DNA of 64,000 nucleotides from Flavobacteriales bacterium (GTDB lineage: Bacteria > Bacteroidota > Bacteroidia > Flavobacteriales_D > Sanyastnellaceae): NCBI GenBank assembly GCA_018402085.1, contig JAGYJM010000002.1, positions 1 to 64,000 on the forward strand. Reading direction: 5' to 3'. The notes under the pieces were generated by a model. That model saw nothing but the letters and a program-made list of their open reading frames with translations, did no database searches and was not told where the DNA came from. The translations under genes were made by a program, and so were the position numbers. Shown piece after piece: positions 53,994 to 62,183 of this stretch. Position 1 is the stretch's first letter. Every line of letters begins with the position of its first letter.

Positions 53994-54337
53994 TCTTTGA
54001 ATCGGTTTTTAAGTTCACGCTCAATGACTACTACACTGCCGATCAGCAAAGCACACATTCCAAAGTACAGCGCAGGTTGCGATATTTCAGGTTTGGCAGT
54101 AAAGGTGAATATGACCCCGCAAAGAAGCAATAATACGGTGATGACCCACAGCCAGAAGATGGAGCGTTTGTTCGCATACTCCCATGCTTCCTGGCTTGAC
54201 ATTGAGCGGCTTGTACGGTAGCCATATACCATATTGGGTGATTTCGGAGGGCGCCATTGGTAGAGCACCGTGACCAGTCCGATGATCAAACCCGGCAACA
54301 GGTTCATAATGAGGTATCCCCAGTTCATTGTCTTCAA
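53990..54337 (-). CDS. SdpI-family membrane protein
   Basis: 115 aa with three hydrophobic segments (LIMNLLPGLIIGLVTVLY, FWLWVITVLLLLCGVIFTF, QPALYFGMCALLIGSVVVI). The cytoplasmic loop YGYRTSRSMSSQEAWEYAN is the family hallmark. In Bacillus, SdpI gives immunity to the toxin SdpC and takes part in signalling. Position between a hydrolase and a LytS/LytTR pair, all overlapping by 4 nt, suggests one envelope-related unit. Confidence 0.9.
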   Translation of the reverse strand: MKTMNWGYLIMNLLPGLIIGLVTVLYQWRPPKSPNMVYGYRTSRSMSSQEAWEYANKRSIFWLWVITVLLLLCGVIFTFTAKPEISQPALYFGMCALLIGSVVVIERELKNRFKE

Positions 54338-55698
54338 AGATTGAGAATCCAGTCGCTAACAGTTGTCAGTACAGTTTCTGAGATGGTCTGTTCTATGATG
54401 CCATATTGTGACACGGCACCGTTCATGGTTTCCTGAAGAAGGTGGTTGTGGTTGGGTAACGCAATGGTGGTATAGTCTTCGTTGCCTCCGCGTCGCAGGG
54501 CAAACTCGATGGCCTTGAGGTTGACGCTGTGATTCACCTGCACATCACGAGTGCCATTGATGGCGAGCACATCACAGCTCACCTGGCTCCAGTACTCACG
54601 GGCATCGGTGTTGATTAATTCACGCATCCAGGCGCTGTTCAACTGCGCGTTGAAGGCTTCAAAGGCATCGTCAGCGTTCAGTCCTACGTCATCGGCAGGG
54701 TGCTCTTTGAGCACTTTTTGAATGCCTTTGGCAACGGAAAGGCTGTCATTTTTTGAACGAACTACGCTGGTGAGTGCTGCAATACGCTCCGCTTGCGACT
54801 TCGCCGTCTCGGCGGTGAGCCCTTCTGCGATCAGAATATCTTCATTTTGACGCACAAGAATTTCCGCCCCGCTGACACCCATCCCGGCGAGCGATACCAG
54901 GAAGTCAGGAGATTCAAATCGTGCCGCAGTCATGGCGGCAACAAGTCCGCCTTCGCTATGTCCGAGCAAGCCTGCCGGAACGCCTTTCACCGCATCCTGG
55001 CTTTTCAGCCAGCGTAAAGCCTCACCGGCATCACGGGCAAAATCAGTACTTGTTGATGACATAAAACTACCTTCAGAGGTGCCTACACCCCGCTCGTCAT
55101 ACCGCAGCACCACTATGCCATTGCGAGAGAAGTGATCAGCGATGACCAGAAAAGGCTCGTGATGGAGCAACTCGCTGTTGCGATTCTGAGGGCCCGATCC
55201 TGTGATCAGTACAATGGCAGCTTTAGGCTCCCCTTCAGGAATGGTCAGTGTGCCGCGCAGGGTGAATCCGTCGCTGCGGAAGGTAACTTCGTGACGTTCG
55301 TAAGGAAATGGCGCCACCGGTGTTTGTGGTCGCACGGGCTTGCTTGCATTAAGCGGAGTGCGCTGCAGCATCAGCGGATAAGATTGACCGGCTTGCTGCA
55401 TAAACCCTGCAATTTGACCTTCAGCCGCGCGGTATTCACCTCTGAAAACCAGGTCAATCGCAGGTGCCCGAAGAATCAGGCTGTCTCCGCGAAAAACACC
55501 ATTTACAGAAGTTTTTTGATCGGTTTGATCCGGACTTTGAAAGGTGCCGGTCAATCGGTCAGCTTCACCTTCCAGTTCAAAAATCACCCGAAGCTCCTCT
55601 CCGAGCAGGTTCGCCCGGCCATTCCAGAAGCCCGTAATTTCTTGCGCGAAAAGAGATGAAGTGAGAAGAATGACAAATGGAAGCAACAGAATGCGCAT
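54334..55698 (-). CDS. secreted alpha/beta hydrolase (serine-aminopeptidase type)
   Basis: 454 aa from MRILLLPFVILLTSSLFAQE, a signal peptide; the frame continues to 55830 but that would overlap the divergent sigma promoter. An N-terminal lipocalin-like/accessory domain (about 20-135; GFWNGRANLLGEELRVIFEL) precedes an alpha/beta hydrolase with VLITGSGPQNRNSELLHHEP, LRYDERGVGTS, nucleophile Ser in LGHSEGGLVAA and late His in LPNHNHLLQ. Such periplasmic esterases or peptidases are frequent in this phylum. First gene of a four-gene operon. Confidence 0.92.
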   Translation of the reverse strand: MRILLLPFVILLTSSLFAQEITGFWNGRANLLGEELRVIFELEGEADRLTGTFQSPDQTDQKTSVNGVFRGDSLILRAPAIDLVFRGEYRAAEGQIAGFMQQAGQSYPLMLQRTPLNASKPVRPQTPVAPFPYERHEVTFRSDGFTLRGTLTIPEGEPKAAIVLITGSGPQNRNSELLHHEPFLVIADHFSRNGIVVLRYDERGVGTSEGSFMSSTSTDFARDAGEALRWLKSQDAVKGVPAGLLGHSEGGLVAAMTAARFESPDFLVSLAGMGVSGAEILVRQNEDILIAEGLTAETAKSQAERIAALTSVVRSKNDSLSVAKGIQKVLKEHPADDVGLNADDAFEAFNAQLNSAWMRELINTDAREYWSQVSCDVLAINGTRDVQVNHSVNLKAIEFALRRGGNEDYTTIALPNHNHLLQETMNGAVSQYGIIEQTISETVLTTVSDWILNL

Positions 55699-55830
55699 TG
55701 TGAACGTGTTTAGGATGAAGGTACGATTTGATCGCGTTGTCTGACGGTCATTTATGAAGAACGGACGCCGTTTGGGTTGAGCGGAGCCTTCAGCCAATTT
55801 TGTTATTTTACGCCTCAAACCTGCAAACAC

Positions 55831-56364
55831 GTGCTTCTTAGCTTCGCCGCCGGTGGTGATAAAGGTGATGCCCTAAGCCCTGACGAATACAGAACGTACT
55901 TTGAGACCTATTACGGGGCTATCCGTAACTACCTGTACTTCAAGACCGGAGATGATGGTATGGCTGAAGATATCGCTCAAGATACCTTTGTCAAGCTCTG
56001 GGAAAACCGCCATAAAATTGAACGAAAAACGGTCAAATCTTACCTCTACACCATCGCCGGAAATCTTGCTATCAACCAGCTCAAGCGACAGCAGCTTCAG
56101 TATAAGTTCATGAATCAGGTTGAAATACACCAGGAGAACCTTGACCCAGACTACCTGTTGCGCATGAAAGAGTTTGACGCGAAACTTCAAAGGGTCATCG
56201 CCTCCATGCCTGAAGGTAGCCGCGAGGTATTTCTTATGAACCGCCTTGAAGATCTCAAGTACCGGGAGATCGCTGAGCGCCTCGGCATTACAGTAAAGGC
56301 CGTCGAAAAACGAATGAGTAAAGCCCTTCAGATTCTGCGCGAAAAGCTGAATATTGAAGTCTGA
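55831..56364 (+). CDS. ECF-type RNA polymerase sigma factor
   Basis: 177 aa from GTG at 55831; a TTG at 55777 gives 18 additional residues and cannot be excluded. Region 2: YFETYYGAIRNYLYF, DIAQDTFVKLWENR. Region 4: MPEGSREVFLMNRLEDLKYR, EIAERLGITVKAVEKRMSKA. Typical ECF of the FecI-like class in this phylum. Its stop overlaps the TonB receptor start (TGATG). It is controlled by the FecR protein encoded three genes downstream (inference). Confidence 0.92.
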   Translation: MLLSFAAGGDKGDALSPDEYRTYFETYYGAIRNYLYFKTGDDGMAEDIAQDTFVKLWENRHKIERKTVKSYLYTIAGNLAINQLKRQQLQYKFMNQVEIHQENLDPDYLLRMKEFDAKLQRVIASMPEGSREVFLMNRLEDLKYREIAERLGITVKAVEKRMSKALQILREKLNIEV

Positions 56365-59018
56365 TGTTTTCTGTCTTACGCGCCATAGTATTGACCGGTT
56401 TCTTGCTGGCAAGTCTGGCTTTCTGCGCAAAAGCGCAGGATGCGAACCCACTCGTGCAGTTTCAGGGTACGGATGTTCCGTTGAATAAAGCCCTGCTTGA
56501 AATCCGAAAAGAATTTAACGTTGCTCTGGCCTATGACAGCAAAGAACTGCGACGTTTTCGGGTGAGTGGCTCCGGAGAAGATAAACGCCTGCATGACCTC
56601 CTTTATGAATGGCTGCAACCTATTGGCTGGAGCTACCAACTGGTCGGGAACACCACCGTCATCTTGCCGCAGGAAGCTTTGCAAACACCTCCTGATAAAG
56701 ACGTCGGGAATGCACAGAGAACACTGCATGGTCGAATTCTCGATCGCGAAACCCGAGAGCCGCTGCCATTTGCCTCCATCTTGGTTGAGCAGGATGTTAG
56801 AGGAACCACCGCAAACGCCGACGGCTATTTCACCTTAAAAGGCTACTTCAGTGATACCACTCGTATCCGCTTTTCATTTGTTGGTTACACAGCCACTTTT
56901 CTCGAAGTGAGAGGCTTTAGTAATGAAAAAGCTACGGTGATTGAACTCATGCGCAGCAGCGCATTGCTTCCTGTTGCCCGGGTAAGTTCAAGACGCAATG
57001 CGTCGCTCATCCGGTCAGAACGGCCATCGCTTCAAACCATAGACGCTGAGCTGGCATACCGCCTGCCCAATATCGGTGAACCGGATGTCATTCGCGCCAT
57101 GCAGCTTCTTCCGGGAGTGAGCGGAGCACTAGAAAACTCGGCCGCATTACACATCCGCGGGGGTGCCGCTGATGAAAACCTTGTCTTGTTTGACGGATTC
57201 ACGATTTATCACCTTGATCACTTTTTCGGAGTGTTTTCTGCATTTAATGCCAATAGCGTGAAGAGTATCCGCCTCCACAAAGGCGTGTTTGATGTGCGCT
57301 ATGGCGGACGTGCCAGCGGCGTGCTCGAAGTATCTGGAAAGAGCGGAAACAGATACCGTACGGTGGTGAAAACCGACCTGACGCTGCTGAGTGCTGCCGT
57401 TCACCTCGAAACACCGGTGCTTGGCGATCGCACCAGTTTTCTGTTGTCTGCACGCCGGTCATTCACAGATGTCATCTTTTCTCCCACCTACCGAAGTCTC
57501 TTTAATGGGGTTTACCAAGACAACGTCAATGCATCGGGTGCTTCGGTGAACCCTTTTGGAGGCAGTGAAGCGCCCGATTTTCATTTTTACGATGTCACGG
57601 CTAAACTCAGCTACCGCAGCGAGCTGGGCGACCTGCTGAGCTTGTCTGTATACAATGGCCGCGACAGACTAGCCGTCGGATATACCCAGGAAACCGTTGA
57701 TGATCGCTTAAGTATAGAGTATAACGACCGCAGCCAGTGGGGTAATGCCGGCGCAGGGCTGCGCTGGTCAAGGCAGTGGGATGAAAGTAAACATACCACC
57801 GCCAGCCTCGGTTTTTCTGCCTTCAACTCGGAACTCTTTGGGTTCGATAGCCGTGAAAGTCTGCTCATTGGAACACGCGATACGGTGTTTTTCGACCGAA
57901 GTACCACCATCAATGACCTTACCCTCCGAGTTGATCACCACCAACTCGCAGGAAGACATCACTTCGGGTTTGGCGGCGATGTAACGGTGCTGTCGGTCAA
58001 TAACAGCGCATTGGGTGATGGCATGGCACGAACGAACGAAAATAATTCGGCAGAAACCATAGCGGTATACGCAAGCGATGAAATAGCCCTTACTGACCGA
58101 TGGTTCGTAAAGCCGGGGATGCGCACCACCTGGTTCACCGGCACGGCAAAAGCTTATGCTGAACCACGCATCCGTACCGAAATCCTCGTAGGAAGTGCTC
58201 TTCGACTGCACGCGGCTGCCGGCCGACATGTGCAGTTCATCAGAAACGTGCGGCGGCAAGACCTCTTTCTGAATACTTCTGATGAATGGAGAATTGCAGA
58301 TGATGTCACCGTGCCCGTGCTTCAGAATAATCAGGTAAGCGCAGGCTTCACTCTTGACTGGAAGTTACTCCACTTTGAGTCTGAACTCTTTTACAAATCG
58401 GTCGATGGAGCGATCGAAGATGCCTTGAGGTTCATTTCAATTGAGCCGGGTACCTATCCCCAAAACCTCGTGAGCGGAGAAGGTACCGTGCGCGGACTTG
58501 AAGCACTGCTGAGGGCAGAAACTGAAACGCATACGGGATGGGTGGCTTACACCCTGAGCCGCGCCCGAAATCGTTTTGAAGAGATCAGCCTTGAGGAGAT
58601 GCCTTCATATTTTGATCGCCTTCATGAATTGAAGGCCGTCTATTCATACCGCCCCGGTCGATTTGAGGCGAATGCGGTATTCGTTTATGCTAGTGGACTT
58701 CCCTACACTGCTGCTACCGGTGTTTATGAGCTTGAATTGATCAATGGCGAGGCCGAGCAATTGCTCGCTTTTGGTGAAATCTACGGTGCCAGGCTCCCGG
58801 CTTATCACCGGCTGGATTTATCAGTTCATTATCGCTTTCAGTTGAATGCGGCCAATGCCTCCGTAGGTATATCGCTGTATAACGCATACAACCGCCTGAA
58901 CGTCCGCAACCGATATGCCTTTCTAGCAGGCACTCAACTCGAGAATCTGTTGATCGGTTTTCGTGACCAGCGTTTTCTGGGAGCCATTCCTGCCGTACAT
59001 TTCAGTGTTGAATGGTAA
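56364..59018 (+). CDS. TonB-dependent receptor with STN signalling domain
   Basis: 884 aa. Signal peptide ends CAKA-QDA. An STN domain (about 30-105; VPLNKALLEIRKEFNVALAY) that passes signals to an anti-sigma factor, a carboxypeptidase-regulatory-like domain (about 120-205; GRILDRETREPLPFASILVE), a plug (about 235-330; LLPGVSGALENSAALHIRGG), then a barrel ending in VHFSVEW. It imports an unknown substrate across the outer membrane. Coupled to the sigma factor upstream and DUF4249 downstream. The palindromic element at 56423-56446 forms part of the signal peptide. Confidence 0.94.
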   Translation: MFSVLRAIVLTGFLLASLAFCAKAQDANPLVQFQGTDVPLNKALLEIRKEFNVALAYDSKELRRFRVSGSGEDKRLHDLLYEWLQPIGWSYQLVGNTTVILPQEALQTPPDKDVGNAQRTLHGRILDRETREPLPFASILVEQDVRGTTANADGYFTLKGYFSDTTRIRFSFVGYTATFLEVRGFSNEKATVIELMRSSALLPVARVSSRRNASLIRSERPSLQTIDAELAYRLPNIGEPDVIRAMQLLPGVSGALENSAALHIRGGAADENLVLFDGFTIYHLDHFFGVFSAFNANSVKSIRLHKGVFDVRYGGRASGVLEVSGKSGNRYRTVVKTDLTLLSAAVHLETPVLGDRTSFLLSARRSFTDVIFSPTYRSLFNGVYQDNVNASGASVNPFGGSEAPDFHFYDVTAKLSYRSELGDLLSLSVYNGRDRLAVGYTQETVDDRLSIEYNDRSQWGNAGAGLRWSRQWDESKHTTASLGFSAFNSELFGFDSRESLLIGTRDTVFFDRSTTINDLTLRVDHHQLAGRHHFGFGGDVTVLSVNNSALGDGMARTNENNSAETIAVYASDEIALTDRWFVKPGMRTTWFTGTAKAYAEPRIRTEILVGSALRLHAAAGRHVQFIRNVRRQDLFLNTSDEWRIADDVTVPVLQNNQVSAGFTLDWKLLHFESELFYKSVDGAIEDALRFISIEPGTYPQNLVSGEGTVRGLEALLRAETETHTGWVAYTLSRARNRFEEISLEEMPSYFDRLHELKAVYSYRPGRFEANAVFVYASGLPYTAATGVYELELINGEAEQLLAFGEIYGARLPAYHRLDLSVHYRFQLNAANASVGISLYNAYNRLNVRNRYAFLAGTQLENLLIGFRDQRFLGAIPAVHFSVEW
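56423..56446 (+). repeat. small palindromic element inside the receptor gene
   Basis: CTGCGC-AAAA-GCGCAG followed by GATGCGAA. The 24 nt equal the reverse complement of 6399-6422. In frame it encodes CAKAQDAN at the end of the signal peptide; AKA is a perfect signal-peptidase I site. Confidence 0.93.
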
Positions 59019-59776
59019 GAATGTTCATGTTCATATCGCTTCTGATGGTGCTTGGCTCATGTGAGCAGGAAGATACCGATATGACCTTGCTTGTTCAGGG
59101 CGTTTTAATCGCCGATAAAACGGCGGATGGATTTCGCGTATCTCTCATAGAAGATTTCACAGAACGAGCTATTGCCGATGCGGTGGTGTCGATTCATTCA
59201 GAGAACGGAGACCGCATCATATTAGATCCTCACCCGGATGAAGAAGGACGATACTACGACGCTGACGGGAGCTTTATACCTCAGGCCGGACAATCGTATC
59301 GTATTGAAGTGAGGTGGCGAGAGCACCGCCTTCAGGCAGAAACTGTATTGCCGCCGCAGATTGAGACGGTACAAGTTAGTGCGACCACTATTCCGATCGA
59401 TCCCGTTAATCCGGGTCAGCCCGTGTTCAGTGTACTCTGGTCGGATCCTCCGGGAGTGGCTCAGGTGCTGACCCTTGAGGTGCTGGAGACGGCCCCGGAG
59501 ATTATTCCTTTTGAAGTGCAGGCAGGGCAGTTTGCGGATCGCTACAACGTGCCGGTGGCAGGTCAGGGGACCACCTTGTTTGATACCGATTTTGAAGTAT
59601 ACGGCAACCACAGGCTTACGGTATATGCCATTGACCAGTCTTATGAGTCAGTTTTCTTTTATCAGCCGGGTGAGTCGGGCAATGTTCTGACCAGCGGTCC
59701 AGAGAACGTGAGGGGAGGTGCAGGTTATTTTGCCGGTGCTACCCGGCTGGAAATCAGCATGGATATCATCGAGTAG
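59012..59776 (+). CDS. DUF4249 lipoprotein
   Basis: 254 aa, or 251 from the ATG at 59021. N-terminal FISLLMVLGSCEQED carries a lipobox (LGSC). Features of the DUF4249 family: AVVSIHSENGDRIIL, GRYYDADGSFIPQAGQSYRI and a final GGAGYFAGA-type motif. DUF4249 proteins regularly accompany TonB receptors of this class and probably form the surface-exposed partner. It overlaps the receptor stop by 7 nt. Confidence 0.9.
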   Translation: MVRMFMFISLLMVLGSCEQEDTDMTLLVQGVLIADKTADGFRVSLIEDFTERAIADAVVSIHSENGDRIILDPHPDEEGRYYDADGSFIPQAGQSYRIEVRWREHRLQAETVLPPQIETVQVSATTIPIDPVNPGQPVFSVLWSDPPGVAQVLTLEVLETAPEIIPFEVQAGQFADRYNVPVAGQGTTLFDTDFEVYGNHRLTVYAIDQSYESVFFYQPGESGNVLTSGPENVRGGAGYFAGATRLEISMDIIE

Positions 59777-59870
59777 AAAAAAATCAGTGAAAAGGTAGGG
59801 TGTAGCGGCTAACCCTTGTATTGAAAGCCGAGAATGTTCAAACGATTGAGCTGTTTTGAAGGAGAATGAA

Positions 59871-60671
59871 ATGATAGACGAACTGCTGACTAACTGGAAA
59901 GTACCTCAGCAGTGCACAGAAGACGAAGCGTGGCAGAAATTGCAGCAACGAATCGCTACTCAAACGAAGGTTGTTCCATTGTGGAAGCGCCCTCTCAGTT
60001 GGGCAGCAGCGGCTGCGGTTGCTTTGCTGTTGGTGGCGACATTCGTATTCAGTGAAGGTTCGTACGAAGAGCTGAAAGCAGACGCTCCGCAACGTGTGGT
60101 ATTGCCTGATGGCTCGATGGCGCATGTGAACGAAGGAGCGTTACTTCGCTGGAGTAGCGACTGGCAGCGAAATGCACGCCTACTCGAACTTGATGGAGAA
60201 GCTTTTTTCCAGGTGAATAAGGGAGAGAAGTTTCGGGTAGCAACGGCGCACGGCGCCGTTGAAGTGCTTGGTACACGTTTCAACGTGTATGCCGATGATG
60301 AAGACTTTCGCGTAGACTGTTTCGAAGGAAAAGTAAAGGTAACAGGCGGTGAATTATCAGTTGAGTTGACTGCCGGACAGGCTGTTAAATTGCGAAATGG
60401 TCAGTTAGGTGATCGCTTTGCGATTGCACAGGTGCAACCATCCTGGCTTATGGGTGATTTTAATTATACCAATGCATCTCTTGAGCGTGTATTGCGCGAT
60501 ATCGAACAGCGGTTTGATGTTAACATAGTTCGTCCTGATGATACCCGTAACGAAGAGTTTTCAGGCAGTTTTGAGGCGTCCAGTGCCGCTGAGTCACTTG
60601 AGCTTATTGCGTTGGCTTTTGGGCTGCAGTACAGCCGGATAGATGATGCGACTTTTGCGCTAGAACGATAG
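59871..60671 (+). CDS. FecR-family anti-sigma factor with DUF4974 domain
   Basis: 266 aa from ATG at 59871, preceded by GAAGGAG, one of the few clear Shine-Dalgarno sequences in the window; a TTG at 59856 would lie inside it. Cytoplasmic N-terminus binding sigma (1-30), one membrane helix (about 33-52, AAAAAVALLLVATFVF), periplasmic FecR domain (VVLPDGSMAHVNEGALLRW, GEAFFQVNKGEKFRV, GTRFNVYADDE), and DUF4974 (about 180-266, NASLERVLRDIEQRFDVNIV). It should transmit the receptor STN signal to the sigma factor. Unusual in being last in the operon rather than right after sigma. Confidence 0.93.
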   Translation: MIDELLTNWKVPQQCTEDEAWQKLQQRIATQTKVVPLWKRPLSWAAAAAVALLLVATFVFSEGSYEELKADAPQRVVLPDGSMAHVNEGALLRWSSDWQRNARLLELDGEAFFQVNKGEKFRVATAHGAVEVLGTRFNVYADDEDFRVDCFEGKVKVTGGELSVELTAGQAVKLRNGQLGDRFAIAQVQPSWLMGDFNYTNASLERVLRDIEQRFDVNIVRPDDTRNEEFSGSFEASSAAESLELIALAFGLQYSRIDDATFALER

Positions 60672-60707
60672 AAAGCGTGATTTAACATTTCCTTGGTAGG
60701 GCATCTT

Positions 60708-60737
60708 TTGGCTACGTTGTATAGAATTTGATCTTTG
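60708..60737 (+). promoter_or_regulatory. promoter-like sequence 3' of fecR
   Basis: TTG (60708-60710), 19-nt spacer and GATCTTTG (60730-60737), which matches TAnnTTTG at all but the first base. It points at the short hairpin-terminator region before queA. Confidence 0.4.
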
Positions 60738-60742
60738 TACCA

Positions 60743-60838
60743 CACAAAGGGTGGTTCATTCCGAACCACCACCAATAGTATAGTTAGTTTTAGTTAAGGT
60801 TAAGCAGCTCCCGAAAACGTTCGGGGGCTGCTTTGTTT
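60743..60838 (+). ncRNA. possible small RNA or leader between fecR and queA
   Basis: A transcript from the promoter-like site would start near 60743 and contain the perfect hairpin GGTGGTTC-ATTCC-GAACCACC (60750-60770), about 30 nt of A/T-rich single strand, and a terminator ending at 60838. That makes a ~95-nt RNA with no open frame. It could equally be just the 3' end of the fecR mRNA. I know no family it fits. Confidence 0.3.
60804..60838 (+). terminator. intrinsic terminator before queA
   Basis: GCAGCTCCCGAA and TTCGGGGGCTGC pair over 12 bp (one G-T) around AACG, followed by TTTGTTTT. It ends the FecR operon or the putative small RNA. Confidence 0.88.
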
Positions 60839-60857
60839 TCCGTCTTATTTTTACGGT

Positions 60858-62054
60858 ATGAAAGAGCAATCGCACTCACCAGAGGCATTTGACTACCATT
60901 TACCGGCAGATCGTATCGCGCAGCACCCGGCGGATCAAAGAGATCATGCCAAACTATTGGTTTATGAAAGGGGAGAGGTAAGAGACCATTCTTTCGGGGA
61001 TGTGCTTCACTACTTACCAGGAACACACCAACTAGTGATGAATGATACCCGTGTGATTCATGCAAGGGTGTTTGTTTTTAAAGAGACGGGCGGACGAATA
61101 GAGCTCTTTTTATTACGTCCGGCAGGAGGATCGGTTGAGGAAGCGATGGTCAAACAGGGTGCAGCCCGCTGGTGGTGTCTTGTAGGAGGAGCAAAGAAGT
61201 GGAAAGAAGGCAAGGTCTCGGTCGAAAATGGTCAAGTACGGCTTGAGGCAGATGTTTTGGCCAGAAAAGATGACAAATTTCTGATTGAGCTGCACTGGCA
61301 TCCTGCCGATATGACCTTTGCAGAATTGGTGGGACACTTAGGTAAGATTCCCTTGCCACCTTACATGAACCGTGAGGCAGAAGAAGAAGATTCGGTTCGT
61401 TACCAAACGACCTACGCATCGAATCCGGGCAGCGTAGCCGCACCGACAGCAGGTCTTCACTTCACAGACGGCATCCTCAATGCCATTGAGGCAGAACAGG
61501 TTAAACTCACGCTCCACGTCAGCGCTGGCACCTTCAAACCGATTTCAGTAGATGATTACCGTCAACATGAAATGCACGATGAAGAGTGTGTAGTGCATAT
61601 CGAGACTTTGGCTTCTTTGTCTCAGCGGGTAACCCGTTACGCGATTGGAACCACTTCCCTCCGCACACTGGAGAGCCTGTTCTGGCTTGCTGCGAAATGG
61701 AAGACTTCCGGAGAGCGCCCTGATCATGTAGAGCAATTTGATGCAACACGCATCACATCACCCTTCAAACATTTCGAAGAGTCAATGAACTGGCTTTTTC
61801 AACAACTCACTGCAGCCGGAGATGAGCGGATTTCATTTCGTACTTCCATCATGATCTCGCCCGGATATGGTGTTTGGTCGATTGACGGGATCTTCACGAA
61901 TTTTCACATGCCTAAAAGCACATTAATACTTTTGGTTTCTGCGCTCATCGGTGATGATTGGCGCAAGGTTTATGATTATGCGCTGTCTCATGATTATCGT
62001 TTCCTGAGCTACGGTGACAGCTCGTTGCTGATTCCTGCAAGGCAGCGTCCATAG
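60858..62054 (+). CDS. queA: S-adenosylmethionine:tRNA ribosyltransferase-isomerase
   Basis: 398 aa. QueA moves the ribosyl part of SAM onto preQ1 in tRNA, giving epoxyqueuosine. Motifs: FDYHLPADRIAQHPADQRDH at the start, LVMNDTRVIHARVF, GRIELFLL, YQTTYASNPGSVAAPTAGLH (conserved AAPTAGLHF region), HVSAGTFKPI, and C-terminal NFHMPKSTLILLVSAL. The central insertion makes it longer than the ~350-aa proteobacterial form. Preceded by a terminator; its own promoter must lie in the short gap or upstream of it. Confidence 0.96.
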   Translation: MKEQSHSPEAFDYHLPADRIAQHPADQRDHAKLLVYERGEVRDHSFGDVLHYLPGTHQLVMNDTRVIHARVFVFKETGGRIELFLLRPAGGSVEEAMVKQGAARWWCLVGGAKKWKEGKVSVENGQVRLEADVLARKDDKFLIELHWHPADMTFAELVGHLGKIPLPPYMNREAEEEDSVRYQTTYASNPGSVAAPTAGLHFTDGILNAIEAEQVKLTLHVSAGTFKPISVDDYRQHEMHDEECVVHIETLASLSQRVTRYAIGTTSLRTLESLFWLAAKWKTSGERPDHVEQFDATRITSPFKHFEESMNWLFQQLTAAGDERISFRTSIMISPGYGVWSIDGIFTNFHMPKSTLILLVSALIGDDWRKVYDYALSHDYRFLSYGDSSLLIPARQRP

Positions 62055-62116
62055 CGGCCTGTCGAAACGAACCCCGCATCTACAAATAGAGAAGTTTCAA
62101 GGCCTTGTTGGATTGC

Positions 62117-62147
62117 AAAAAAAAAGGGCTGCATAGCAGCCCTTTTT
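62117..62147. terminator. bidirectional terminator between queA and the isomerase gene
   Basis: AAAAA-GGGCTGC-ATA-GCAGCCC-TTTTT: a perfect stem flanked by A-run and T-run, able to serve both convergent genes. Immediately after comes ATCC-GAAGC-TTTT-GCTTC (62151-62168), another palindromic word of the small-element type. Confidence 0.92.
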
Positions 62148-62183
62148 CTCATCCGAAGCTTTTGCTTCGAGATCAACTAATCT

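Noticed and set aside
59111-59130. GCCG-ATAAAA-CGGC-GGATGG in the DUF4249 gene as a palindromic element
   Set aside because: Only a 4-bp stem and a longer loop; too weak to separate from chance.
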